A stretch of 64,000 nt of DNA from assembly GCF_014529535.1 (NCBI RefSeq), contig NW_023503496.1:3252799-3316798 (forward strand). The letters are read 5' to 3'. The DNA comes from Bradysia coprophila (taxonomy: Eukaryota; Arthropoda; Insecta; Diptera; Sciaridae). Positions 1-9,685 of the stretch are shown in pieces; position 1 is the first letter of the stretch; every line of letters starts with the position of its first letter. The position numbers were made by a program, and so were the translations under genes. The notes below the pieces were generated by a model. It saw nothing but the letters and a program-made list of their open reading frames with translations. It ran no database searches and was not told where the DNA came from.

Positions 1-690
1 GAAGGCAGGCAGTTACTCATGTCTTATTATACTCGTTTGAAAGCTTGTATCGTAAGACATCTGGAAAAAATTTTTCAACCGGGTAACTGGCTGCCTTCCC
101 GAGATATCACTCCAAGAATTTTGTTCCTTGGAATAATTGATTGGTCCAAGATGACCAGAAGGCAGGCAGTTACTCATGTCTTATTATACTCGTTTGAAAG
201 CTTGTATCGTAAGACATCTGGAAAAAAAATTTCAACCGGGTAACTGGCTGCCTTCCCGAGATATCACTCCAAGAATTTTGTTCCTTGGAATAATTGATTG
301 GTCCAAGATGACCAGAAGGCAGGCAGTTACTCATGTCTTATTATACTCGTTTGAAAGCTTGTATCGTAAGACATCTGGAAAATTTTTTTCAACCGGGTAA
401 CTGGCTGCCTTCCCGAGATATCACTCCAAGAATTTTGTTCCTTGGAATAATTGATTGGTCCAAGATGACCAGAAGGCAGGCAGTTACTCATGTCTTATTA
501 TACTCGTTTGAAAGCTTGTATCGTAAGACATCTGGAATTTTTTTTTCTACCGGGTAGAAAGAATTGATTGGTCCAAGATGACCAGAAGGCAGGCAGTTAC
601 TCATGTCTTATTATACTCGTTTGAAAGCTTGCATCGTAAGACATCTGGAAAATTTTTTTCAACCGGGTAACTGGCTGCCTTCCCGAGATA
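1..690 (+). repeat. 157-bp satellite array, left block A
   Basis: A tandem repeat of period 157 bp starts with GAAGGCAGGCAGTTACTCAT at 1, 158, 315 and 472, with a shortened unit near 550-690. Each unit has two dyad-symmetric parts: GGCAGGCAGTTAC against GTAACTGGCTGCC, and TGTCTTA...TAAGACA around the GTTTGAAAGCTTGTAT core. Units can therefore fold into hairpins. Short 74-codon open frames repeat once per unit, but they are a by-product of the period and not genes. Neighbouring units differ mainly in an A/T run after ACATCTGG. Confidence 0.95.
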
Positions 691-1105
691 TGTGATAACC
701 CGGGTTCTAGGGTCACAGAAACATGATCAAACCACTAACTTTTCGTTTCACATTTTCTTTTAATAATGCCAAATTCACAATTTTAATTTTAATGCCAAAA
801 ATACTTTTTTTAAGTTATTTTTTCCAAAATACATTTTTTACTGGTCTCTTATAGAGACCGACTCTTTCGAGTCCCCAATTAGGACTGAAAACTTTAGTTC
901 GGATAGATCGAAAAACAAAACTCACTTGACCGAGATATCAAATTGCCACGTTGCATTAATTAGAACTCAAATGAACTGCAATAAATTGGCACAGTTAAAG
1001 TAAATTTCCGCGAACCTTGCATTTTATTCGCGCATTTCTTTTCATATGACTAATTTATACATTGAAATAAAAGTATTGAAGAAATGTGATATCCGGGATA
1101 TCACA
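691..1105. mobile_element. insertion interrupting the satellite
   Basis: About 415 bp of unrelated AT-rich sequence separates the first satellite block from the next. Its ends are roughly inverted: GTGATAACCCGGG on the left and GATATCCGGGATATCAC on the right. The satellite resumes exactly within its ATATCACTCC segment, which is what an insertion would give. There is no coding capacity. It could be a small non-autonomous DNA element. The exact target duplication is unclear because the satellite itself contains GATATCAC. Confidence 0.45.
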
Positions 1106-1800
1106 GATATCACTCCAAGAATTTTGTTCCTTGGAATAATTGATTGGTCCAAGATGACCAGAAGGCAGGCAGTTACTCATGTCTTATTATACTCGTTTGA
1201 AAGCTTGTATCGTAAGACATCTGGAAAAATTTTTTCAACCGGGTAACTGGCTGCCTTCCCGAGATATCACTCCAAGAATTTTGTTCCTTGGAATAATTGA
1301 TCGGTCCAAGATGACCAGAAGGCAGGCAGTTACTCATGTCTTATTATACTCGTTTGAAAGCTTGTATCGTAAGACATCTGGAATTTTTTTTTCTACCGGG
1401 TAGCTGACTGCCTTCCCGAGATATCACTCCAAGAATTTTCTTCCTGGGAATATTTGATTGGTCCAAAATGACCAGAAGGCAGGCAGTTACCCGTGTCTTA
1501 TTATACTCGCTCGACAGCTTGTGTTATAAGACATGTAAATACGAAATTTCATATGAGTAACTACCTGCCTTCACGAGATATCACTACGAGAATTTTGTTC
1601 CTGGGAATAATTGATTGGTCCAAGATGACCAGAAGGCAGGCAGTTACCCATGTCTTATTATACTCGTTCGAAAGCTTGTATCATAAGACATGTAAATACG
1701 AAATTTCATATGAGTAACTGCCTGCCTTCCCGAGATATCACTACGAGAATTTTGTTCCTGGGAATAATTGATTGGTCCAAGATGACCAGAATAAGACCCA
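1106..1800 (+). repeat. 157-bp satellite array, left block B
   Basis: This continues the 157-bp satellite in the same orientation. The last units (1430-1800) belong to a diverged subtype, with ACATGTAAATACGAAATTTC in place of ACATCTGGAAAAA. The same subtype occurs at one edge of the inverted block at 7957-8657, so the two blocks share both subtypes. Confidence 0.93.
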
Positions 1801-1815
1801 TGTCTTATTATACTA

Positions 1816-1961
1816 TGTGACGCAATTTTTTTTTGTAAAATTTTCTTTCTAAATTTTGTTGGGTTCATCTTGTGTTGGTAAAAATTTTGCGTACAGGCGC
1901 AGAATGCGGCACCCTCAACGATATCAGTTATTTTGTAAGTAAGATAAAGGAGTTGCGTCAC
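1816..1961. mobile_element. short inverted-repeat element (GTGACGCAA ends)
   Basis: The sequence starts with GTGACGCAA and ends with TTGCGTCAC, about 146 bp apart. It contains GATATCAGTTATTTTGTAAG. The same internal motif is seen in the foldback at 9351-9685, and related ends are seen in the palindrome at 12236-12754, so these look like one MITE family. There is no ORF. Confidence 0.6.
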
Positions 1962-2291
1962 TTTTATACCCTTTGAGGGTTTTAGTTGGCTGATTTAATT
2001 ATACTCTCATATATACACCTCGAACAGCAGTATATACATGTTTAAAAACCAGTATATACTTTTCGACTCATTTTTTTTGCTCGGTTTTTGAATTATTTCC
2101 GCGCAATTTGTATGTTGAACATCAAACTGGAGAAAAGAATGCGTCCAGTTTTGATGGTGGGTTTAGTGTGTAAGTAATCCGTCACTTGACAGTGGATTTA
2201 GGGCCATAAACAAATTAAATGGAATAACACAGAGAAGATGAATGTGAAAAGTTGAGAAATTGAATAAAGTTTCAGTGAAAATCTAACGAAA
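1962..2291 (+). promoter_or_regulatory. upstream and 5' UTR region of the cutlet-like gene
   Basis: AT-rich sequence without a recognisable gene. It should hold the promoter and 5' leader of the gene starting at 2292. A five-codon upstream frame opens at ATGAATGTGA near 2238 and closes before the main start. No TATA box stands out. Confidence 0.35.
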
Positions 2292-4879
2292 ATGTCCTAC
2301 TATCCAACGGAAGAGGAAGAGTTTGAAATGCTCTGCGATGACGAATTGGAAATTGAAAGAGAAATAGAACGCGGTACGTGTGTTAATCAAAAGATATTAA
2401 AATGACAACGAGAGGTTAAGGTTGACGGTGTTTACCTTCGTCATTTGTGCACCGAATATCTTCTCTAGAAAATGAGCGACGAACTGACAGCGATTTTGTT
2501 TCTTTCTCTAATATTCAGCAAGTCAGGCTGTTGAGGAACAGATTCCGGAAGAGATTTTATCTCAAACAACGTTACCCGGCATTCCCGTTCAATTGCCCAG
2601 TTCGTCTATCGTCGATCAGCCCATTCGTCAATTGAACCGAAAATTGTTTGACTCGCCATACCCCACCAATCCCCGCACATCATCAACACCATTCTCTAAT
2701 ACACCGGGAATGCCCACCACATCGACACAACTATCTCAGGAAATATTTCGCAGTGGTTTCGGTGCGCGCAAACGTTGCCTGGAAGAGTTGTTCGGTGATA
2801 TACAGGACATTGATGACATCGACGACCGTAACATTTGCGAGACAATCATTGCAAAGCGACAAAAAACCGAGGAAGAAATCGACCTGGAGATGATCGAACG
2901 GATATTGGAGCTGAGGAAGCAGCTGGTGGTTGAAGTGAATGCGGCGAAATTCGATGACTTGGATCAACTGGAAGCGTTACAGAAATTCAAAGAACAAAAT
3001 CTGAGCAGCTCCATTCCGAAGTATCCGTTCATTCCGATCCGCAGCGACGGTGACCGGATCTATGTGCGTTTCCATTCGGAGGACTTTGAATCGGAACGGA
3101 TTCGGGAGATTCAGTGTGGCAAAAGTTTCGTTTCGATCATGTCGGTGGCGGCGAAAGAACAAATGTGGGCTACGGCTCAGAAAATGGTATGAGTGAAAGG
3201 TCATCACTGAATGGAGTCAGGGAATGAATTTGTTTATTTGTGATTAGTTGGGCGATCGGATGACCGCAACAGCGTCGATACCCGATGTTGTGGTCACAGC
3301 GGACCATTTGATCGATTCAAATCTGTGGGTGGAGAAGTACAGACCGAAGAAGTACTTGGACCTTCTCTCCGATGAATCGACCAATCGCAATTTGTTGAAA
3401 TGGCTGAAAATGTGGGACAAGGTTGTGTTCCAACGGTACGTATGTGTAGCTAATCAAACGTTTCAGCTAAAGCCAACTGTTTCTCTCCCGGTCTATAGCG
3501 ACGTCGACATCAAGTCGCTGAAGAAACAAACAGTCCAATTCCAACAACTCCAAAAATTTCGCCGAAAAGAACGGAACACCCTCAAAACCGACTACGACGA
3601 ACACGGTCGTCCCATGCAAAAAATAGCCTTGTTGTGCGGTCCACCTGGATTAGGTATGTTCTCACGTTCTGAGATACTTTCCACTTCATTTGTCCAATCG
3701 CTTTAACAGGAAAAACCACCCTTGCTCACACGATTGCACGACACGCCGGTTACAACATCGTTGAGATCAATGCATCCGACGACCGTACCCCGGAAGCGTT
3801 TAAACTAGCGCTGGAAAATGGCACCCAAATGAAATCGTTTTTGGCGAAAGACAACCGACCGAACTGCATCATTCTGGGTGGGTGTTTTGTCTCCGACGGC
3901 CCTGTGATTTGTGATGTGAACAATGAAATATTTCCAGACGAAATTGACGGCGCTCCCGTACAGTCAATTGACTTTCTACTCAAATTCGTTGGCGAGAAAG
4001 TCGTCCAAACGTCGAATGTAAAAGGAAAGGGAAAAGCGAAACAACTGCTGCGCCGACCGATCATATGCATCTGTAACGATATGTACGTACCGGCACTGCG
4101 TCAACTCAGACAGATAGCGTTTGTGGTGAGTCTTCCGCAGATGGAAAGTGGACGATTGGCGGATAGGTAATGACCCTGGCTTAAGGCTCCTTTCGAAACG
4201 ATGCTCAAAACCATTTATTTTTGCCATCTAAGGTTGCACATGATCTGTCGACGGGAGAAAATCGCCGCTGACTTCTCATCCTTGCTAGCATTGGCCGAGA
4301 AAAGTGGAAACGACGTGCGATCTTGTTTGTCGATGCTACAGTTCTTCGTTAGTGTTGGCAAACCGTTGACCATCATCGATGTGCTGAAAAGCAATATCGG
4401 ACAAAAAAAACATGCAGAAAGGGCTCTTCACGATTTGGGAAGCCATTTTCCAGGTGAGCCACGATCGCAAATTTTCATCATTGTCTCTAACTTGTCCCCC
4501 TTCCGAACAGATTCAGCGTCCACGTCGCACACTGAAAGACCACGACAATGAGATTGCCAATTCCGAACAAATAGTCTCGATGACAGACACATCGGCCAAA
4601 TCACGAATGGCTAATGTCCTGCACGTACTGCACATGAACGGCGATTACAGTCGGCTGATGTTTGAGAACTATCTGAAGCAGAAAATGTCCGACCCAAACA
4701 TGACTGGTGTGGCGGAGGGTGCCGATTGGTTTTGCTTCTCGGATCGCGTCAATCAGTTTATCAATCACAAACAAAACTATTCGGTTTACTCGTACATGCA
4801 GTACGGGTTCGTGGCTTGGCATTTGCTGTTTGCGAGTATGGCATGGCCGAAAATTACGTTTCCCAAGCAGGGATACGAG
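2292..4879 (+). pseudogene. cutlet: CHTF18/cutlet-like clamp-loader subunit, frameshifted and 3'-incomplete
   Basis: CHTF18 is the large subunit of the alternative RFC complex (with CTF8 and DCC1) that loads or unloads PCNA and supports sister-chromatid cohesion. I read exons at 2292-2373, 2519-3186, 3248-3435, 3499-3653, 3710-3877, 3938-4166, 4233-4453 and 4511-4879. All seven introns but the first are 56-66 bp, GT-AG and frame-consistent. The product shows LWVEKYRPKKYLDLL, Walker A GPPGLGKTT across intron 4, Walker B LDEIDGAP across intron 5, and RPIICICND, all typical of this AAA+ family. In exon 7 an A8 run at about 4403-4410 puts the frame out by one; seven A would restore the family match around KGLFTIWEAIFQ. 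After exon 8 there is a good donor (GTATGT), but no family-like C-terminal exon is visible. It may be a sequencing error in a live gene with a distant 3' end, or a decaying partial copy. Confidence 0.75.
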
Positions 4880-5995
4880 GTATGTTGACGATGGAGTTGT
4901 TTGAATCTTTATTCAAGGTTTCCTAGCTCTGTCAATCGAAATTTAGTGAAGTTAGCTTAGGGAAACAGTGAAGTTTACCCGCACTGCCGTAATTGGCATA
5001 AGAAACAAGTGTTTCTTATGCAGCTCACTGCATGTAAGATAAACTTACAATCGATTGTAAATTTACATTTTTAAGTATCGGAGGTTTGAGCGTCATTCTC
5101 TCACATGTGTTGATGTTCTATAAGTGGTTTCTAGGAACTGCTGGTACGCTGCTTGAAAGGTGATGACAACTGTTCGATCGCAGATGAAAATGAAAAGAAT
5201 TGGTTGAGAACTAAACCAATCGGGGGAAAATAAGTGTATGAGTCTATAAGTCTAGAGCCCTCGGAGTGAGCGTAAATCGTGTAATTTCAGGTCTAGAATT
5301 CAAGGATGTTAGTTCTCAAAGTTCTAGCATGGCGCACCGTCTTCCCAGTTCTAGGATTCAAAGAATTTGAAAGATTTCTGAGGTTTTTTTTGGGTTACTT
5401 CTGGACTTTTAGGATTATTGAGTTGGCAGTGTGTTGCTTCCAAAATTCCACAGCTCCAATTGATCCACCTGGGAAGATAGTGGATCAAGTTCACCCATCC
5501 AAAATAATGATATTTGTTTAGAAATCAAGGAATATGAAGTTTGTGATGTCCTTCTTTGTTCCCTTCGGGAATTTTGAGGTTATTATTGAGGATTGGTGAG
5601 GTGTCAATGTGTTGGTTCTCCAAATCACAGCTCCCAATGGTCTACCATCTTTCCATTTCTAGAATTCGGAAGGATTTAAGAGCTTTTTGGGGAATCTTCT
5701 GTACTTTCGGGGTTGTTAAGGTGGTTCCTGAGATTCCATCATAAATCTATGGCCTGTATGACGCTTTTATGGATACTTCGTACGGTCACAGACATAAAAA
5801 TGCAAGGATTCAGGGCGAAATACCGTTTGTCTTTAAAACTAAACCAATCCGTACAAATTTTTGTCCATTGTGTTGAGAAAAGATGTCTCCAGAAACGTAT
5901 TGAGTTAGAATCCTGAAAATATTTTAGTCATCAGAAAGTAACTCGTCGAAGTTATACGAAATGGTAGTGCAAAACATTAGCGAATTATAGGAAAA
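4880..5995. other. no gene seen
   Basis: About 1.1 kb following the last recognisable cutlet exon. Two diverged direct copies of a roughly 200-bp sequence (about 5288-5510 and 5520-5740) share TCTAGAATTC and CACAGCTCC blocks. No ORF resembles the CHTF18 C-terminus. If the cutlet gene is intact, this is intron. Confidence 0.5.
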
Positions 5996-6708
5996 ATGAA
6001 ATTTATTTTTTTAATTTCGGTATTTCTGTCGATGTTAAGCTTTTCTAGCAGACAACTGATGTATGTAGAAGATGACTACGGTTTACTAACCGATAAAATG
6101 AGGCATTTGTGCGAAAACACGTAGAAACACAAATTTCATTTTTCTGATAGTTGACTAATACGTCACATAAATTTCAGAACAGATACCCAATGCGATCCGC
6201 TGTCCTTCGGTTGCGGGGTGGGTCGGACATAAATTCGAATCCTCTGGAGGAGAGGCGCAGCTCACCGGATGGATGTTCAATATCCACACCGCCGACGCCA
6301 CCACCCCAGCCACAAAACAGTCCGGAAAGCCTACCATCGCTGCCGAGCCCACCACCACAACGATTTAACTCGCCAAACAGCCCGGCAGAAGGTTCGGCAT
6401 CCACACCGTCGACGTCACCCCATCAGCGGCCGAACAGTTCGGCAAGTGAGCCGACACCGCCCAGCCCACCACTGCAACGGGCAAACACACCCGTCTTGCC
6501 AGAGACAGTCGATCTGATGAATGAATACTTCCGGAAAAATCCAAAAGATCCCGAGATCCGACGAAAAATGAGGGATTTTTTGAATATGTTAGACGATTCC
6601 GAGAACGGCGGGGACAACGGCGGGTACAAACCGAAAAAAACCAAGAGCGTAAGAAAAAAAACTTCACTTTTGAAATCAGTTCTGACAAGGAACATTCCTA
6701 GGCCATAG
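5996..6708 (+). CDS. putative secreted proline-rich protein with VLRLRGG motif
   Basis: This is a tentative two-exon gene. The first exon starts at ATG 5996 and encodes a good signal peptide, MKFIFLISVFLSMLSFSS. The second starts after AAATTTCAG at 6178 and runs to a TAG at 6706-6708. The phase-0 donor is uncertain; GTAGAAG after TAT near 6065 fits. The second exon encodes NRYPMRSAVLRLRGG, then a Pro/Ser-rich stretch with imperfect repeats of the type PPPQRxNSP. It ends in a charged segment and a basic tail (KPKKTKSVRKK). VLRLRGG is identical to the last seven residues of ubiquitin, but no ubiquitin fold precedes it here. The acceptor is also in phase with the last cutlet donor at 4880, so it could instead be a downstream exon of that gene. 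Function unknown. Confidence 0.45.
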
Positions 6709-7956
6709 GCTGCTGTCAGCCTCAACATAGTCCTCATGTCTAACAAAATATACAGTTACCCAATTATATTATGACTAGGGCTGTAGGATGCATTACTTTT
6801 ACATCCTACACACTTCCCACATTCAATTGAACCAACGAATTCAATTTCAATTTTGATTTTGTCGATTGGCACCATTGACAGACAAGTGGTTAGTTCTCAT
6901 TATCTGCTTGTGGTGGCACCATATACTTTGCGTGTCCAAGCAGTTAAAGAAGTACCAGGTAGCGTCAATCAAAATTCTGAAAGGACAGTTTAGATCACAT
7001 CTGACTTGATCGCAAAGACAGTAAGCAATTTAGAAGGTTTTTTTGTTTACTATATGTATTTTACACGTCGAAAACGGTACTTTTCATGTTTCACGCACTA
7101 CTTTCGACGCCCAAAGCATGTAAAATCTACTCGGGATAAAAAGATGAAATGTCTCGTTTTTGTGTGTTTATTCACCTCGGCTGCGCGAGGATCAACAAAA
7201 TTCACACGAAAACCATACTTTTCATCTTTTTATACCAAGTCATGTAAAATACTAATGCTTTTCTGGTCTTTCAAACATGAGAAGGAAATTCGTGTGAAAT
7301 GGGAGAAATGTAAAACGCAAATGAAATACATGTAGAAGGAATGGAACGAATTACATGAAGAAATCCAACAAAAGCGTTGAAAACGTGTGTTTCAAAATTC
7401 CGTGTGTGTTCTCAAATTTCAAAAAAAATTCCTCCTAAAATTACCTTTAAAATCGTGGCTTCCTAAGTCGTGGGTCAAACGCTGTCATTTCTTAAGGCGG
7501 TGTATGATTGTAGTAGATTTTACTTGAATTGTCTGATTATCAACCAAACCTCGCTGATGGAAAAAAGGTTTTCTTCCCGGAAACAGTTTGTATACAGAAA
7601 TTCCCGTTTAACACAGCAATTCCGAAGATTTTCATATTTCCCGTGATTCTGCATTATTTCCACCAGCACCAGACATGTCTGACGACGCCAATGAAATGAA
7701 AAGTCTTTTTCTATTACTGTATGCAATAAATTTGTTGCGACGTTATCAAAAAAAAACAATGATGGGGTTTAAACCTAGAACCTCAAGCACAACAGGCGGT
7801 AATAATTCACCTGACCCAAAACATACATTACGTTAACAGGTATATACAATAAAAAGATCGACAGAAAGAATTTCATTTAAAAATTTCTAGAAGCTGTAAC
7901 TTCGGAAGGCAACCCGTGACAAAAAAATTATCAGTGTTTTGCAGTAATATTACACA
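6709..7956. other. no gene seen; relic repeats
   Basis: AT-rich spacer. Around 6950-7020 a stretch (AGCGTCAATCAAAATT, then TCTGAAAGGACAGTTTAGATC) resembles the inverted-repeat element at 56363-56567 and is probably a worn copy. The open frame at 7006-7335 has biased, non-protein-like composition and is rejected as a gene. Confidence 0.5.
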
Positions 7957-8657
7957 AGCTTTCAAACGAGTAGAATACGACACGGGTAACTGCCTTCTGG
8001 TGACTTTCGTAAAGTAGAATTCTAGTAACAAAATCTTGAAGTGATATCTCGGGAAGACAGGCAGTTACTCATATGAAATTTTGTATTTAGATGTCTTATT
8101 ATACAAGCTTTCGAACGAGTATAATAAGACATGGGTAACTGCCTGCCTTCTGGTCATCTTGTACCAATCAAATATTCCCAGGAACAAAATTCTTGGAGTG
8201 ATACCTCGGGAAGGCAGGCAGTTACTCATATGAAATTTCGTATTTAGATGTCTTATTATATAAGCTTTCGAATGTGTATAATAAGACATGGGTAACTGCC
8301 TGCCTTCTGGTCATCTTGGACCAATCAAATATTCTGAGGAACAACATTCTTGGAGTGATATCTCGGGAAGGCAGCCAGTTACCCGGTTGAAAAAAAATTT
8401 CCAGATGTCTTACGATACAAGCTTTCAAACGAGTATAATAAGACATGAGTAACTGCCTGCCTTCTGGTCATCTTGGACCAACCAATTATTCCAAGGAACA
8501 AAATTCTTGGAGTGATATCTCGGGAAGGCAGCCAGTTACCCGGTTGAATTTTTTTTTCCAGATGTCTTACGATACAAGCTTTCAAACGAGTATAATAAGA
8601 CATGAGTAACTGCCTGCCTTCTGGTCATCTTGGACCAATCAATTATTCCAAGGAACA
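7957..8657 (-). repeat. 157-bp satellite array, inverted right block
   Basis: Four to five units of the same 157-bp repeat as at 1-1800, here on the opposite strand (CTGCCTGCCTTCTGGTCATC reads forward). The outermost units on the left carry the ACATCTAAATAC subtype and the right ones the ACATCTGGAAA subtype. The 6.2 kb between the blocks holds the cutlet-like gene and the possible secreted-protein gene. Confidence 0.93.
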
Positions 8658-9350
8658 AAATTTTGTCTGATAATTAATGTCTTATATATGGAACATACGC
8701 TAAGTTGAAAGTGTACGACAATTACCATCTAATTGGTATGAACGATTTAGATCAGAAGAATTATTGTGGACTGGTATGTGAGAGGGCCCGAGTTCAATCC
8801 CAGCGGTGGGCAGTTTTTTTATTAAGTAGGAGAGAGTGTGAGTATTCGGAGTATTGGAAATATTTGGAGTAATGAGAGAATTTGGGGTCCGCTCACTTTT
8901 CATGTACTCGGCTCTCTCATGTACTAACTTCACAGTAATGAATTTTCATACATTTTGCAATAGATGAATTTTACCAACCTTTGTCCCTTTGTCACTTTGA
9001 CCTGCTGTTTGTTACAACGAAACTTTTGAATTACTCGGTGGATTGCGGTGGATTTGGCTGAAATTTTCAGGGTATGTCAAGGACGTAATTCTAAGAAACT
9101 AATTTGAAGGAATTTGCATAAAAGCTTGTAAGTTCGGAGCTATGAGCGTTTTAAGCTATCGAGCTATGTGACCTATAACTCGGAACATATGTCAGATAGA
9201 AAGTTCGTTTAAAAGTCAAAATTATAGAGTTTTGAATTCTAGTTGACACGTTGTTTCAGAGTTTTTCAAAAAAGTCGCTGCTTTTATTGCGTTATACCAA
9301 ATTCTCAAAAAAAATCTTCAAACAAAAGAACTGATATCGAACTTTTTATA
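8658..9350. other. no gene seen; weak tRNA-like relic
   Basis: A sequence near 8740-8822 ends GAGTTCAATCCC..GGGCAG followed by seven T. This recalls a Pol III B box and terminator, as in a tRNA-derived SINE. No cloverleaf can be closed, so it is not called as a tRNA. Confidence 0.3.
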
Positions 9351-9685
9351 GTGGAGGTATGGCGCAGGTCCTGTTATCCACTTACAAAAGAACAGATATT
9401 GGTGGGGGTGATGCTTACAGCTTTGCTCGCAAAAAAACAGCAAAAATTTTACCGAAGAAATTCTAGAAAAAATTACCAAAAAATTTTTGCGTATACAAGT
9501 GGCAGATGTTGAGGAAAGTACTGTTAAGAAAATTGTTAAAATAGGGAAAAATACGTCCTGAAACAAAGGTAAAACGGATTTTTTTTTGTTTTTTTTTTTT
9601 CGAGTTGAAGCTGTAAGCGTCACCCCCGCCGATATCAGTTCTTTTGTAAGTAAATAAAAGAACCAGCACCACACTTCCACTGTAA
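9351..9685. mobile_element. foldback element, GATATC family
   Basis: Imperfect inverted arms at about 9351-9425 and 9606-9685 share TTACAAAAGAAC, a GATAT(T/C) core, and GGGGGTGA followed by GCTTACAGCTT. The spacer is AT-rich with no gene. Motifs link it to the elements at 1816-1961 and 12236-12754. Confidence 0.6.

Noticed and set aside
19..557. Repeated 74-codon open frames in the satellite
   Set aside because: They recur every 157 bp and are caused by the repeat period; the reverse block shows the same on the other strand.
7006..7335. 109-codon open frame
   Set aside because: Starts at TTG, has low-complexity composition and no family resemblance.
8740..8822. tRNA-like sequence with B-box and T run
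   Set aside because: No acceptor or T stem can be paired into a cloverleaf; at most a SINE relic.
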